A stretch of 64,000 nucleotides of DNA from Modestobacter sp. L9-4 (GTDB lineage Bacteria; Actinomycetota; Actinomycetes; Mycobacteriales; Geodermatophilaceae), in the NCBI RefSeq assembly GCF_019112525.1, contig NZ_CP077800.1, positions 310,001 through 374,000 on the forward strand, read 5' to 3'. The notes beneath the pieces were generated by a model. That model ran no database searches, was not told the DNA's origin, and saw only the letters and a list, made by a program, of their open reading frames with translations. The stretch's first letter is position 1, and each line of letters starts with the position of its first letter. Positions 25,111-34,949 of the stretch are shown in pieces. A program made the translations under genes and the position numbers.

Positions 25111-26145
25111 TCACCCGGCGCGGGGGTCGGTCGCCGGCTGCGGGCACTCGCCGCCACGCTCGACGGCAAGCTCGAAGTGCCACGCCTCGTTGGCGTAGGT
25201 CTGGCAGAGGCCGGTCCCCGAGCCGTGCCGGGACAGCCAGTCCATCGCGTCCGTGGGACCGATGTCGACCGCGTCCCCGGTGACGTGCGCGGACTCCTCG
25301 GGCCGCAGCACGTGCGCCCGCGCCGCCTCGGGGCTGCCGTGCTCGCGCACCGCGGCGTCGAACAGCGACTGCTGGTAGGCCGCGCTCCGCCACCCGGTGG
25401 TGACGTGGAGGCGCACCCCGTCGGCCTGCGCCGCCCGCGCGGCGTCCTGGACGGCGGCCCGCAGCACGGGGTCGAGCCGGGTGATCGCCGGGACGTCGTC
25501 GAAGGGCGAGAGCACCTCGCCGTCGGGGAGCCAGCCGTCCTCGGCGGTCAGCTCCCCGCTGTGCGTCGAGGGCGCGGCCGGGACGAGCGGCACCACACCG
25601 GGGCCGACCGAGGCGGCGTCGGGGCCGGCCAGCACCGACCCGGCCGAGGAGCACCCGGCCAGGCCCACGACCACGAGCGGGACGGCGAGCAGCGCGGCCA
25701 GCCGGCCCCGCCCGGCCCGGCGCCGGACAGCCGTCCCCACGACGGCGAGCGCGACGCCGACCGCCGTCCCCGCGGTGTTGGCGACGACGTCGCCGAGGTC
25801 GGGCACGCGGCCGGGCAGCGCGGTCTGTGCCAGCTCGACGAGCACCGACGTGCCGGCGCCGAGCGCCAGCGGGAGCAGCGGGCTGCGCCGCCGCAGGAGC
25901 AGCGCGGCGAGTGCCCCGACCGGGACGAAGAGCAGCACGTTGGCCACCGCCTCGACCTGGGCCCGGTGCACGGTGCCCGGCCACGGCGCGGCGAGCGCCT
26001 CGACCACGGCCGTCACCGCCCGGCGCGCGTCGGCGACGGCCCCGGGCGGGCCGAGGGTGGTGCAGCCGACCGCGACGAGCACGGCGAGCGTGGCCAGCAG
26101 GAGCCGCCGCGGGCGGTGCGGGAGCGGGACGGGGGTGGCGGGCAT
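25111..26145 (-). CDS. VanZ domain fused to VanY-like D,D-carboxypeptidase
   Basis: 344 residues. Residues about 10-150 are a VanZ-like membrane domain (NVLLFVPVGALAALLLRR; LVELAQTALPGRVPDLGDVVANTAGTAVG). A further hydrophobic segment with a lipobox-like VVGLAGC (about 152-166) follows, then a linker and an M15B/VanY peptidase domain (about 210-330). Zinc ligands His287 and Asp294 (SAHVTGDAVD) and His323, with catalytic Glu320 (EAWHF), are all present. Predicted to trim the terminal D-Ala of peptidoglycan stems outside the membrane. ATG at 26145 has a strong GGGGAGGAG site. It lies 119 bp upstream of the two-component pair. Confidence 0.85.
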   Translation of the reverse strand: MPATPVPLPHRPRRLLLATLAVLVAVGCTTLGPPGAVADARRAVTAVVEALAAPWPGTVHRAQVEAVANVLLFVPVGALAALLLRRRSPLLPLALGAGTSVLVELAQTALPGRVPDLGDVVANTAGTAVGVALAVVGTAVRRRAGRGRLAALLAVPLVVVGLAGCSSAGSVLAGPDAASVGPGVVPLVPAAPSTHSGELTAEDGWLPDGEVLSPFDDVPAITRLDPVLRAAVQDAARAAQADGVRLHVTTGWRSAAYQQSLFDAAVREHGSPEAARAHVLRPEESAHVTGDAVDIGPTDAMDWLSRHGSGTGLCQTYANEAWHFELAVERGGECPQPATDPRAG

Positions 26146-26271
26146 GCGGGACTCCTCCCCGCCCGGCGGGGGGCGCGGCGTCGGGATCGGGTGGACGTGA
26201 CCCCAGTCCAGCCGACCGGCCGTTGCCGCAGCGTCTCGGTTTCCGCATATGCCCAGCACATGCCGGCACCG

Positions 26272-27492
26272 TCAGGCGGGGACGGCCTCCCGGCGCCGCA
26301 GCCGGGCGAGGGCGATCGTGGGCACCAGGGTCAGCGCCGCGACGCAGGTCCCGACCACGGCCGGCCCGGTCGCCCCGAGGTCGGTCTCCAGGGCGTGCCC
26401 GGCGGCCAGCGAGCCGACCGCGGTGCCGAGGTTGTACGCCGAGACCGACAGCGCCACCCCCAGCGTGGCCGCCACCCCGGAGAACCGGACCGCCAGCGCC
26501 GACAGCACCGGGTTGGCGCTGAGCCCGAGCAGCCCGAGCAGGACCAGCAGGACCACCGTGGGCGCGGCGGAGCCCGAGAGGAGGCAGACGGCGAGCAGGA
26601 CGGCGGTCGTCGACGCGGCCACCCCGATGGTGGTGGCGGAGGGGTGGTCGTCGCCGAGCCGGCCGCCGGCGACCGTGCCCACGAGGGACCCGACGCCGAA
26701 GCCGACGAGCACCAGCGGCACCCACCCCGCCGCCAGACCGGCCCGGTCGGTGAGCAGCGGCGACACGTAGGAGTACACCGACAGCACACCACCGGTGGTG
26801 GTCGCGCACGCGGCCAGCACCAGCCACAGCCGGCCCGAGCGCAGCACGCCCAGTTCCGACCGCAGCGACGTCGGCTGCCGGTCGCCGTCCTCGGGCGGGA
26901 CGCTGCGGGCGACCAGCGGGACGGCGGCCAGGGCGAGCACCGCGAGCGCCCAGAACGGACCCCGCCAGCTCGACAGCTGCCCGGCGAACGCGCCCAGCGG
27001 CACGCCGGCGACGTTGGCCAGCATCCCGCCGGCGCCGACCAGCCCCAGGGCCCGGGCGCTGGCGCCCGGGCCGGCGGCGCGGGTCGCCACCACCGAGGCC
27101 ACCGACCAGAACGCACCGGTGGCGAAGGCGGTGACGAATCGCGCGGCGAGCAGCACCGGGAGGGCGTCCGCGACGGCGACGACCACGTGCCCCGCGGCGA
27201 ACACCGCCAGCGCCAGCACCAGCGTGACCCGGGCCGGCATCCCGCGGGTGAGCAGCGCCATCGTCGGCGATCCGACGATCATGCCGACGGCGAACACCGT
27301 GATCAGGAGGCCGGCCTGCCCTACGCCCACCTGCAGGTCGCCGGCGATCTCCGGCAGCAGCCCGGCGACCACGAACTCGGTGGTGAGCATGAGGAACGTG
27401 CCCACGGCCAGCACGTACACGACGAACGGCATGCGGGTGGGCCGGACCGCCGGTGCGGTGTCCGTGCTCCCGGCGGTCCGGCCCGCGGTCAC
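26272..27492 (-). CDS. MFS transporter, DHA1 (drug:H+ antiporter) type
   Basis: 406 residues with 12 predicted membrane helices. The first loop ([40 protein letters not shown]) and the [15 protein letters not shown] motif A region match the AraJ/YdhP-like DHA1 exporters. GTG start overlaps the stop of the alcohol dehydrogenase gene (GTGA), so the two are coupled. Probably exports a sugar, amino acid or drug-like compound. Part of the first XRE-controlled divergon. Confidence 0.88.
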   Translation of the reverse strand: MTAGRTAGSTDTAPAVRPTRMPFVVYVLAVGTFLMLTTEFVVAGLLPEIAGDLQVGVGQAGLLITVFAVGMIVGSPTMALLTRGMPARVTLVLALAVFAAGHVVVAVADALPVLLAARFVTAFATGAFWSVASVVATRAAGPGASARALGLVGAGGMLANVAGVPLGAFAGQLSSWRGPFWALAVLALAAVPLVARSVPPEDGDRQPTSLRSELGVLRSGRLWLVLAACATTTGGVLSVYSYVSPLLTDRAGLAAGWVPLVLVGFGVGSLVGTVAGGRLGDDHPSATTIGVAASTTAVLLAVCLLSGSAAPTVVLLVLLGLLGLSANPVLSALAVRFSGVAATLGVALSVSAYNLGTAVGSLAAGHALETDLGATGPAVVGTCVAALTLVPTIALARLRRREAVPA

Positions 27493-28529
27493 CGGAGGCT
27501 GGCGGTGTCGATGACGAACCGGTACCGGACGTCGGAGACCAGCACCCGCTCGTAGGCCTCGTTGACCTGCGCTGCGTCGATGACCTCGACCTCGCTGCCG
27601 ATGCGGTGCTCGGCGCAGAAGTCCAGCATCTCCTGGGTCTCGGCGAGGCCGCCGATCATGGACCCGGCGAAGGTGCGGCGGCCACCGATCAGCGACATGG
27701 CGTTGACGCTCAGCGGCTCCGGCGGCGCGCCGACGTTGACCAGGGCACCGCCCACGGCCAGCAGCGAGAGGTACGCGTCGACGTCGATCGGCGCGCTGAC
27801 GGTGTTGAGCACCAGGTCGAACGTGCCGGCCAGCGAGGTGAAGGTGTCCGGGTCGCTGGTGGCGGCGTAGGCGTCGGCACCCAGGCGCAGGCCGTCCTCC
27901 TGCTTCTTCAGCGACTGCGAGAGCACGGTGACCTCCGCGCCCATCGCGTGCGCCAGCTGCACGGCCATGTGGCCGAGCCCGCCCAGGCCCACGACCGCCA
28001 CCTTCTTGCCCGGGCCGGCGCCCCAGTGGCGCAGCGGGGAGTAGGTGGTGATGCCGGCGCACAGCAGCGGCGCGGCCGCGGCGGAGTCGATGCCCGCGGG
28101 GACGCGGAGGGCGAAGTCGGCGTCGACGACGACGTGCGTGGAGTACCCGCCCTGGGTGGTGGTCCCGTCGCGGTCGGTGTTCGCGTAGGTGCCGACCATG
28201 CCCTTGAGGCAGTACTGCTCGTCGCCGGCCAGGCAGTTGGCGCACTCGCGGCAGGAGTTGACCATGCAGCCGACACCGACCCGGTCACCGACCGAGTGGG
28301 TGCTGACCTCGGAGCCGACCTCGGCGACGGTGCCGACGATCTCGTGGCCGGGCACCACCGGGAAGGGCTGCGGGCCCCAGTCGCCGTTGACGGTGTGGAT
28401 GTCGGAGTGGCAGATGCCGGCGTGCGTGATCTCGATCAGCACGTCGCGCGGGCCGACGTCGCGGCGCTCGATCGTGGTGGGGGCCAGCGGCTCGCCGGCC
28501 GCGGGTGCTGCGTAGGCGTGGACGCGCAT
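27489..28529 (-). CDS. zinc-dependent NADP alcohol dehydrogenase (AdhC/YahK type)
   Basis: 346 residues. Catalytic zinc site in [14 protein letters not shown] and GHEIVG, structural zinc cysteines in [15 protein letters not shown], and cofactor motif [24 protein letters not shown]. The group is the broad-specificity NADPH aldehyde reductases related to E. coli YahK and cinnamyl-alcohol dehydrogenases. It lies 14 bp after the cupin gene and overlaps the MFS gene, forming an operon with both. Confidence 0.92.
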   Translation of the reverse strand: MRVHAYAAPAAGEPLAPTTIERRDVGPRDVLIEITHAGICHSDIHTVNGDWGPQPFPVVPGHEIVGTVAEVGSEVSTHSVGDRVGVGCMVNSCRECANCLAGDEQYCLKGMVGTYANTDRDGTTTQGGYSTHVVVDADFALRVPAGIDSAAAAPLLCAGITTYSPLRHWGAGPGKKVAVVGLGGLGHMAVQLAHAMGAEVTVLSQSLKKQEDGLRLGADAYAATSDPDTFTSLAGTFDLVLNTVSAPIDVDAYLSLLAVGGALVNVGAPPEPLSVNAMSLIGGRRTFAGSMIGGLAETQEMLDFCAEHRIGSEVEVIDAAQVNEAYERVLVSDVRYRFVIDTASLR

Positions 28530-28543
28530 GAGGGTCTCCTCGT

Positions 28544-28954
28544 TCAGTGGGTGGTGGGGGTGGCCGTGTACTCGGCGTCGGTCACCGGCGTCAGCCAGTG
28601 GACGACGGCGTGGTCGTCGTCGCCCTCGTTGATCGCCAGGTGGACCATCAGCCGGTTCGGTGCGGCTCCGTGCCAGTGCTCCTCGCCGGCCTCGAACAGG
28701 ACGCGGTCACCGGGACGGATGACCTCGACCTGCCCACCGCGGCGCTGGCACAACCCCACTCCCTGTGTGACGAACACGGTCTGGCTGAGCGGGTGGCGGT
28801 GCCAGTGGGTGCGCGCGCCGGGCATGAAGTGCACGAGGTTCGCGCTGACCCGGGACGGCGCGGGGGCTGCGGCGACGACGTCGATGTACACGTCGCCGGT
28901 GAACCAGTCGGCCGGGCCCTGCACGGTGTCGGCGGAGCTGCGGGTGATCTGCAC
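28544..28954 (-). CDS. cupin-domain protein
   Basis: 136 residues. Metal-binding cupin motifs are [22 protein letters not shown] (motif 1, two or three His plus Gln in place of the usual Glu) and [19 protein letters not shown] (motif 2). This pattern resembles small quercetinase/mandelonitrile-lyase-like cupins found beside carboxymuconolactone decarboxylase-type genes. GTG at 28954 has a GGAGGAG site. First gene of the minus-strand operon facing the XRE regulator. Confidence 0.83.
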   Translation of the reverse strand: MQITRSSADTVQGPADWFTGDVYIDVVAAAPAPSRVSANLVHFMPGARTHWHRHPLSQTVFVTQGVGLCQRRGGQVEVIRPGDRVLFEAGEEHWHGAAPNRLMVHLAINEGDDDHAVVHWLTPVTDAEYTATPTTH

Positions 28955-29033
28955 GGTGGTCTCCTCCGAGGTGGGCCGATCGGTGTCGGTGTCCACGGAA
29001 CGCCTCCGGGCGCGGGCGTGACAGGGCGGGCCT

Positions 29034-29060
29034 GTGGGGGGTGGGAGCTCGACCCCCCAC
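29034..29060. promoter_or_regulatory. G-run/C-run dyad upstream of XRE gene 1
   Basis: GTGGGGGGT (29034-29042) is mirrored by ACCCCCCAC (29052-29060), a perfect 9-bp dyad with a 9-bp spacer, ending 30 bp before the XRE start. Similar dyads lie in the other two XRE divergons of this window. Confidence 0.5.
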
Positions 29061-29089
29061 CGGCGGCCCGCCGACGTAGCGTCGAGGGG

Positions 29090-29983
29090 GTGGACAACCG
29101 CGCCGACATCCGCGACTTCCTCACCACCCGCCGGGCCCGGATCACCCCGCAGCAGGCCGGGCTGCTGGCCGGGGGCGGACGGCGGCGGGTCCCGGGGCTG
29201 CGCCGGGAGGAGGTCGCCGTCCTCGCCGGGGTGAGCACCGACTGGTACACCCGTCTGGAGAAGGGCCACATCGCCGGCGTCTCCGAGGACGTGCTCGAGG
29301 CCGTGGCCCGCGCGCTGCAGCTCGACGAGGCAGAGCGCACCTACCTGTTCGACCTGGCCCGGGCAGCCCGCCCGAGCCGCACGCCCCAGCGCCGCAGCCG
29401 GGCGGTGGTGCCGGCGCGGGTGCAGTGGATGCTGGACACGATGACCGGCTCGGCCGCGTTCGTCGCCAACGGCCGGCTCGACGTCCTGGCCACCAACACC
29501 CTGGGCTGGGCGCTGCACTCGCCGATGTTCGCCGGCCCACGCCGGCCGGTGAACTTCGCCCGCTTCCAGTTCCTCGACCCGGCCGCGGACGACTACTACC
29601 TCGACCGGGGCGCCGCGGCCGACGTCACCGTGGCCCTGCTGCGCGCCGAGGCCGGCCGGCGGCCGCAGGACACGGCGCTGCGCGAGCTCGTCGGCGAGCT
29701 GTCCACGGTCAGCGAGGAGTTCCGCACCCGCTGGGCCGCGCACGACGTGCGCATCCACCACAACGGCACCAAGCGGTTCCATCACCCCGTGGTCGGCGAC
29801 CTCGAGCTCGGCTACTGCACCCTCGACCTGCCCGCCGAGGAGTCCCCCGGCCTGCGGATGACCATCTACACCGCCCAGCCGGGGACGCCGTCCGAGGACG
29901 GGCTGAAGCTGCTCTCCAGCTGGGCGGCGACCCAGGCGGCCACCGGGGCCGCCCAGCCCGCACCGGCGGCCGACCGCCCCTGA
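29090..29983 (+). CDS. XRE-family regulator with MmyB-like ligand-binding domain
   Basis: 297 residues. HTH at about 30-75 ([51 protein letters not shown]). The C-terminal half (about 105-270, VQWMLDTMTGSAAFVANGRLDVLATNTLGWALHSPMF through LELGYCTLDLPAEESPGLRMTIYTAQPGTPSEDGLKLL) is the PAS-like MmyB domain that binds a small molecule, possibly a fatty acid. GTG at 29090. Divergent from the cupin/alcohol dehydrogenase/MFS operon, its likely target. Confidence 0.9.
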   Translation: MDNRADIRDFLTTRRARITPQQAGLLAGGGRRRVPGLRREEVAVLAGVSTDWYTRLEKGHIAGVSEDVLEAVARALQLDEAERTYLFDLARAARPSRTPQRRSRAVVPARVQWMLDTMTGSAAFVANGRLDVLATNTLGWALHSPMFAGPRRPVNFARFQFLDPAADDYYLDRGAAADVTVALLRAEAGRRPQDTALRELVGELSTVSEEFRTRWAAHDVRIHHNGTKRFHHPVVGDLELGYCTLDLPAEESPGLRMTIYTAQPGTPSEDGLKLLSSWAATQAATGAAQPAPAADRP

Positions 29984-29987
29984 CCGG

Positions 29988-31220
29988 TCAGCCCGCGGTC
30001 GGCGTCAGCGCGTCGTCCCGGGCCGCCCGGGTCACGGGCACCGCAGGCGTGCGCACGGCCGGGGTGACCGGTGAGGCGGGGCGGCCGAACAACCAGCCCT
30101 GGCCGAGGTCGACCTGCAGCCGGCGCAGCTCCGCGGCCTCGGCCGCGGTCTCCACGCCCTCGGCGACGACCTTCGCGCCGCACCCGTGGCCGAACTCGAC
30201 CAGCGAGGAGACCAGCTTGGCCAGCACCGGGTCGGTGTCGACGCCGGAGACGACGCTGCGGTCCATCTTCAGCACGTCGGGGCTGGTGAGCACGATGTGC
30301 CGCAGCGAGGAGTACCCCGCGCCCACGTCGTCGATGGCCAGCCGCAGGCCGTCGGTGCGCAGCGGGGCCAGGACGGCGGCGAGCTCGGCGTAGTCGGCGA
30401 CCTGGTCGTGCTCGGAGAGCTCCAGCAGCACGCGGTCCAGGGGCAGGGCGCGCATGAGGTCGGTGAACTCCGGCAGCAGCAGTGTGGCCGGGGAGATGTT
30501 CATGGCCACGTACCCCTCGACCGCGTCGAGGTGGTCGGCCGCGCGGCGCAGCGCGAGCAGCTCCAGCCGGTGCCCGAGACCGACGCTGTGCGCCTCCTCG
30601 AACACCACGTCCGGCGCCTTGCCCCACGCGGCCGGGAAGCGGCTGAGCGCCTCGGACCCGACCTGCCGGTCGGTGACGAGGTCGACGATGGGCTGCAGCA
30701 CGACGAGCGGCCCGCCGTCGGCGACGACCGGTTCGAGCCGGTCGAGCACCTCGCGCCGCCGGGCCGCCTCCCGCACGCCCGGCTCGATGACGAGCGCCGC
30801 AGCCGAGGCGAGCACGGTCATCAGTGAGCGGTCCCGCTTGCTGAGGTCCTTGTCGGTGGTCAGGCCGGCGGCGCAGAAGGTGCCGTAGAGCTCGCCGTCG
30901 CTGAGCACGACCGGGACGGAGACGAAGCTGCGGATCCGCGGCAGCCGCGCCGCCGGCAGCGCCATGGCCGCCGGGTGCTTGCGCACGTCGGGGATGACCG
31001 CGGGCAGGTCGCCGTCCAGGATCGCCTGGCAGAAGGTGGTCTCCTGCTTCTGCTGGTTGCCCTCCTGGAACAGGAAGGGCACCGAGGACTCGACCACCTC
31101 CAGGTGCTGGGTGGTGCCGTCGAGCCGGCTGAGGAACGCCACCGACAGGTGCAGCGACTCCTTCGCCGTGCGGAGCAGCTCGGCGACCTGCTCCTCGGCG
31201 TCCGAACGCCTCTTCTTCAT
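29988..31220 (-). CDS. GAF-EAL c-di-GMP phosphodiesterase
   Basis: 410 residues. N-terminal GAF domain (about 20-155: FCQAILDGDLPAVIPDVRKHPAAMALPAARLPRIRSFVSVPVVLSDGELYGTFCAAG), then an EAL domain (about 175-390). The catalytic signature is intact: SEALSRF (EAL), MNISPATL, LELSEHD, IDDVGAGYSS, LKMDRS, VVAEGVET and QGWLFGRP. It should hydrolyse c-di-GMP in response to a ligand on the GAF domain. It is cytoplasmic, with no membrane helix. ATG at 31220 has a GGGAGGT site. Convergent with the XRE gene, 4 bp apart. Confidence 0.9.
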   Translation of the reverse strand: MKKRRSDAEEQVAELLRTAKESLHLSVAFLSRLDGTTQHLEVVESSVPFLFQEGNQQKQETTFCQAILDGDLPAVIPDVRKHPAAMALPAARLPRIRSFVSVPVVLSDGELYGTFCAAGLTTDKDLSKRDRSLMTVLASAAALVIEPGVREAARRREVLDRLEPVVADGGPLVVLQPIVDLVTDRQVGSEALSRFPAAWGKAPDVVFEEAHSVGLGHRLELLALRRAADHLDAVEGYVAMNISPATLLLPEFTDLMRALPLDRVLLELSEHDQVADYAELAAVLAPLRTDGLRLAIDDVGAGYSSLRHIVLTSPDVLKMDRSVVSGVDTDPVLAKLVSSLVEFGHGCGAKVVAEGVETAAEAAELRRLQVDLGQGWLFGRPASPVTPAVRTPAVPVTRAARDDALTPTAG

Positions 31221-31305
31221 CCCGACCTCCCGGTGGCCCTCCCCGGCTACATCGGCCGTCATGTGCCCCGACTGGAGCGCCTCACCCGATCGGGTCGGCG
31301 ACCCG

Positions 31306-31950
31306 TCACCCCCCGCGCGGGACACCGCGGTCGGGCCGGCTCATGTCACCGGTGGCCGGCGTGCCGCCGGTGACCGCGTAGCGCAGGTGGACCGTGCCCC
31401 GGGGCGAGGCCACCGGCGGCGCCAGCAGGTCCAGACCGGCCGGGACGACGCCGCCGGCGAACACCCGCTTGCCCACCCCCAGCAGGACGGGGTGCAGCCA
31501 GAGGTCGAGACGGTCGACGAGCCGCTCGTGCAGCAGCGTCTGCAGCAGGTCCAGGCTGCCGACCACCGCGACGTGCTCGTGTCGGTCGCGGACGCCGCGG
31601 ACCGCGTCCGCGAGGTCCGGGCCGAGCTGGCTGGACCCCGCCCAGGACAGGTCGGGCCGGCCGCGGGAGGCCACGTACTTCGGCACGCCGTTGAACAGCT
31701 CCGCGATCACGCCGTCCTCCCCGCCGTGCTGGTGCGGCCAGTACGCGGCGAAGACGTCGTAGGTGCGCCGGCCGAGCAGCAGCGCGTCCACGCCCTGGTA
31801 GGCCGCACCCACCTGCCCGCCGGAGACCTCGTCGAGCAGCGGCGCCTGCCAGCCGCCGAACGGGAAGCCGTCGGGGTCCTCGTCCGGACCGCCGGGCGCC
31901 TGCCCCACCAGGTCGAGGGTCGCGAACAGCTCCGCCTGGATGAGTCCCAT
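31306..31950 (-). CDS. dihydrofolate reductase family protein (RibD C-terminal-like)
   Basis: 214 residues. Pattern LIQAELFATLDLVGQ, ALLLGRRTYDVFAAYWP, PKYVASRG and HVAVVGSLDLLQTLLHERLVDRLDLWLHPVLLGVGKRVFAGG is typical of the stand-alone RibD-C/DHFR-fold reductases (YwjB/YyaP-like). Likely an NADPH reductase of unknown substrate. ATG at 31950 preferred; a GTG at 31962 adds four residues. It is on the same strand as the GAF-EAL gene and lies 85 bp upstream of its start. A second RibD-like gene occurs at 60320. Confidence 0.85.
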   Translation of the reverse strand: MGLIQAELFATLDLVGQAPGGPDEDPDGFPFGGWQAPLLDEVSGGQVGAAYQGVDALLLGRRTYDVFAAYWPHQHGGEDGVIAELFNGVPKYVASRGRPDLSWAGSSQLGPDLADAVRGVRDRHEHVAVVGSLDLLQTLLHERLVDRLDLWLHPVLLGVGKRVFAGGVVPAGLDLLAPPVASPRGTVHLRYAVTGGTPATGDMSRPDRGVPRGG

Positions 31951-32091
31951 GTCGTCCTCCACTCCGTCGGTCGTCAGGGTGAGGACCGGCTGCGACCGGC
32001 GGACTCATCGGTCCTCGACGCCCGGAACGCGAGATCTGCGCTCCCGTGGCCCAGGTGTCCCGGGAGCCACGAGGACGCAGATCTCGCTCGG

Positions 32092-33279
32092 TCAGCCGGC
32101 CCGCCGCAGGCCGGTGAGCACGACGGCGCCCACGAGCGCGGCGAGGCCGCCGACGACCAGCGGGGCGGTGTCGGCGACGCCGTCGACCAGGACCCCGCCG
32201 ACCACCGCCCCCACGGCGATGGCGACGTTGCAGACGGTCACGATCAGCCCGCCGATCTGCTCCAGCCGGTCGGGCTCGGCGCGGGCGCCCCAGCTGAGCA
32301 CCGTCGTCGGCACCCCGCCGAAGCCGAGACCCCAGAGCGCCACCGCGGCGAACAGCCCGGCGTCCGAGCCGCCGGCGGCGTGCAGGAGGAGCATCCCGGC
32401 CCCCACCGCGGCGGGGAAGCCGAGGACGCCCACCGTCGGCGCCCGGTCGGCCAGCGGTCCGCTGACCACCGTGCCCACCAGCCCGGCGAGGCCGAACACC
32501 AGCAGCAGGACGGCGATCCCGCCGGACCCGATGTCGGACATGCCCTCGACCGCGGGCCGGATGTAGGTGAACCCGCTGAAGTGGCCGCCGAAGACCAGCA
32601 GCACGGCGAAGAGCCCGAGCAGGACGACGCGGGAGCGCAGCGTCTCCCCCAGCGCGCGCAGCCCGCCGGCCGCCGTCGGCGGGACGCCGGGCAGCGTCGC
32701 CGCCTGCACGCCCAGGGCGAGGACGGCGACCCCGGCACCCAGGGCGAACACGCCGCGCCAGCCCCACACCTCGCCCAGCCAGGAGCCCAGCGGGACGGCA
32801 GCGACCGTGGCCAGCGCGACCCCGGAGTTGATGACGGTGAGCGCCCGCCCGAGGTGGTCGGCGGGCACCAGGTGCGCGGCCATCGCGGTCGCCATCGCCC
32901 AGAACCCGCCGAGGGCCACCCCGAGCAGCAGCCGGGCCAGCAGCAGCACCGTCAGGTCGGGCGCGATGGCGACGAGGACGTCGGAGACGACGGCCAGCGC
33001 CGTCAGCCCGAGCATCACCCGGCGCCGGTCGGCCCGCGGCAGCACCACCGCGATGAACAGCGCGGAGACCGCCGCCGCGAGCGCGGTGGTGGTGACGCTC
33101 TGGCCCGCTGCGCCGACCGAGACGCCCAGGTCGTCGGCGATGCGCGGCAGCAGGCTGGCCGGCAGGAACTCCGACATCACGATGGCGAACACGCCCAGGC
33201 CCAGCGAGGCGACGCCGGCCCAGGACGCGCCCGCCGCGGTGCTCGCGGCCGGGGGCCCGACCTCCTGGCGGGTGCTCAC
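32092..33279 (-). CDS. MFS transporter, DHA1 type
   Basis: 395 residues and 12 predicted helices. The opening LGLGVFAIVMSEFLPASLLPRIADDLGVSVGAAGQSVTTTALAAAVSALF is the signature of the YdhP/AraJ/CmlA-like efflux group. A close functional analogue of the 26272 gene. GTG at 33279 overlaps the SDR stop (GTGA), so it forms a two-gene operon with the SDR, facing XRE gene 2. Confidence 0.88.
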   Translation of the reverse strand: MSTRQEVGPPAASTAAGASWAGVASLGLGVFAIVMSEFLPASLLPRIADDLGVSVGAAGQSVTTTALAAAVSALFIAVVLPRADRRRVMLGLTALAVVSDVLVAIAPDLTVLLLARLLLGVALGGFWAMATAMAAHLVPADHLGRALTVINSGVALATVAAVPLGSWLGEVWGWRGVFALGAGVAVLALGVQAATLPGVPPTAAGGLRALGETLRSRVVLLGLFAVLLVFGGHFSGFTYIRPAVEGMSDIGSGGIAVLLLVFGLAGLVGTVVSGPLADRAPTVGVLGFPAAVGAGMLLLHAAGGSDAGLFAAVALWGLGFGGVPTTVLSWGARAEPDRLEQIGGLIVTVCNVAIAVGAVVGGVLVDGVADTAPLVVGGLAALVGAVVLTGLRRAG

Positions 33280-33959
33280 CAGGCGAGCACCCCGCCCTCG
33301 TCCTGCAGGGTGCCGGTCGGTGCGTCCGCACCCCGGGTGGCCACCCGGACGACGACGGCGGCGCTCTCGGCGACCGGCCGGCCGATGCCGAAGGCGGCGG
33401 TCATGTCGGTCGCGGTGGTGCCGGGCTCCAGGGCGGTGAACCGGATGCCGGGGTGGGCCTTGGCGTACTGCAGCGTGAGCATGGTGGCCGCGGCCTTGGA
33501 CGCCGCGTAGAGCGCCAGCGGCATCTGCGACTCCGGCCGCTCGGGGGTGGTCACCGCCCAGAACGACCCCATGCTGCTGGACACGGTGACGACCACGGGA
33601 TCCGCCGAACGGCGCAGCAACGGCAGCGCCGCCTCGGTGACCCGGACGATGCCGACGGCGTTGACGTCGAAGGACCGGACCGCCGCGGCGGTGTCGAGCC
33701 CGGTCTCCAGGACGCCGGCGTTGTGCACGAGCAGGTCCAGGCGCCCCTCGACGGCGTCGACCTCGGCCAGCGCGCGGGCCACCGAGGCGTCGTCGGTGAC
33801 GTCGAGCTGGACGAACCGTGCCCCGAGCTCGGCGGCGGCCTTCGCGCCCCGCTCGGCGTCCCGCGCACCGATGTGGACGACGTGCCCGAGCGCGAGCAGC
33901 TGGCGGGCGGTCTCGTACCCGATGCCCTTGTTGGCGCCGGTGATCAGTGTGACGGTCAT
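33276..33959 (-). CDS. SDR family oxidoreductase
   Basis: 227 residues. TGANKGIG cofactor motif (about 7-14), HNAGV (a variant of NNAG), TVSSSMGSF with the catalytic Ser, and YAASKAA (YxxxK). The PGTTATDMTAAFG segment is typical of the short carbonyl-reductase-like SDRs. ATG at 33959. First gene of the SDR-MFS operon, divergent from XRE gene 2. Substrate unknown. Confidence 0.9.
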   Translation of the reverse strand: MTVTLITGANKGIGYETARQLLALGHVVHIGARDAERGAKAAAELGARFVQLDVTDDASVARALAEVDAVEGRLDLLVHNAGVLETGLDTAAAVRSFDVNAVGIVRVTEAALPLLRRSADPVVVTVSSSMGSFWAVTTPERPESQMPLALYAASKAAATMLTLQYAKAHPGIRFTALEPGTTATDMTAAFGIGRPVAESAAVVVRVATRGADAPTGTLQDEGGVLAW

Positions 33960-34036
33960 GTCTCTCCCTCGATGAGCTCGGCCCGATCGGGCCCTCGTCG
34001 AGGTTGGGGCGCCCGGGACGCCGCACCCAGAGCCCT

Positions 34037-34071
34037 GCTCAGCCTGGGGGGTGACAGGACCCCCGCTGAGC
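34037..34071. promoter_or_regulatory. dyad upstream of XRE gene 2
   Basis: GCTCAGC (34037-34043) and GCTGAGC (34065-34071) form a perfect 7-bp inverted repeat. Inside it a run of six G (34046-34051) faces five C (34060-34064). It lies 27 bp before the XRE start, in the same position as the dyad of XRE gene 1. Confidence 0.5.
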
Positions 34072-34097
34072 ACCCCGCGGCGTCCTACGCTCGGATC

Positions 34098-34949
34098 GTG
34101 AGCGAGTCGAGCAACCCCCTCGGGACCTTCCTGCGGGCCCGGCGCGAGCTGGTGACCCCGCAGCAGGCGGGCATCCCCGAGTACGGCGTGCGCCGGGTGC
34201 CGGGACTGCGCCGGGAGGAGGTGGCGATGCTCGCCGGCATCAGCGCCGACTACTACCTGCGGCTGGAGCGCGGCCGCGACCGGCACCCCTCGGTCCAGGT
34301 CCTGGAGTCGATCGCACGGGTGCTGCAGCTGGACGACGACCACTTCGCCCACCTGATGACGCTGGTCGCCGAGGTGCCCCGGCACCGCCGGGCCCGCCCG
34401 CGCCGGCAGACCCCGCCGCCCGGCGTCCTGAGGCTGCTGGGCTCGATGGCCCAGCCGGCGTTCATCGAGGACCGCTGGTTCGACGTCCTGGCCGTGAACC
34501 CGATGGCCACCGCGCTGTCCCCGGTGCTCGCCGTGGGCGGCAACCAGCTGCGCGACCTGTTCCTGGACCCGGCCGAGCGGGCGCTGCACCTGGAGTGGGA
34601 GCAGGTCACGGAGTGCTTCGTGGCCAACCTGCGGCAGGCGGTCGGCACCGACGTCGACGACCCGCGCTTCATCGAGCTCACCGGCGAGCTGTGCCTGGGC
34701 AGCCCCCGGTTCCGGCAGCTGTGGGCCCGGCACGAGGTGCGCGGCCAGCGCGGGACGCCGATCCTCTTCGACCACCCGCGGGTCGGGCAGCTGACGCTCA
34801 ACCGCGAGCGGCTGTCCATCGACGGGGCCGACGACCTCAAGCTCGTCGTCTACCACCCCGACGCCGGCTCCGGCGACGCCGACAAGCTGGCCCTGCTGGC
34901 GGCCACCGCCGTCCCCACGCCGGGGACGGCGGCGGCGCGGCCGGCCTAG
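34098..34949 (+). CDS. XRE-family regulator with MmyB-like ligand-binding domain
   Basis: 283 residues. HTH at about 33-80 ([51 protein letters not shown]) and MmyB-like domain at about 105-270 ([76 protein letters not shown]). GTG at 34098. Divergent from the SDR-MFS operon. Paralogous to the genes at 29090 and 52943. Its stop overlaps the end of the convergent ABC transporter gene by 4 bp. Confidence 0.9.
   Translation: MSESSNPLGTFLRARRELVTPQQAGIPEYGVRRVPGLRREEVAMLAGISADYYLRLERGRDRHPSVQVLESIARVLQLDDDHFAHLMTLVAEVPRHRRARPRRQTPPPGVLRLLGSMAQPAFIEDRWFDVLAVNPMATALSPVLAVGGNQLRDLFLDPAERALHLEWEQVTECFVANLRQAVGTDVDDPRFIELTGELCLGSPRFRQLWARHEVRGQRGTPILFDHPRVGQLTLNRERLSIDGADDLKLVVYHPDAGSGDADKLALLAATAVPTPGTAAARPA

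Noticed and set aside
31963-32091. Short gene between the RibD-like and MFS genes
   Set aside because: A repeat of GCGAGATCTGCG-like sequence in inverted form is visible near 32028-32087, but no frame with a start and ribosome site; probably a terminator or promoter region.
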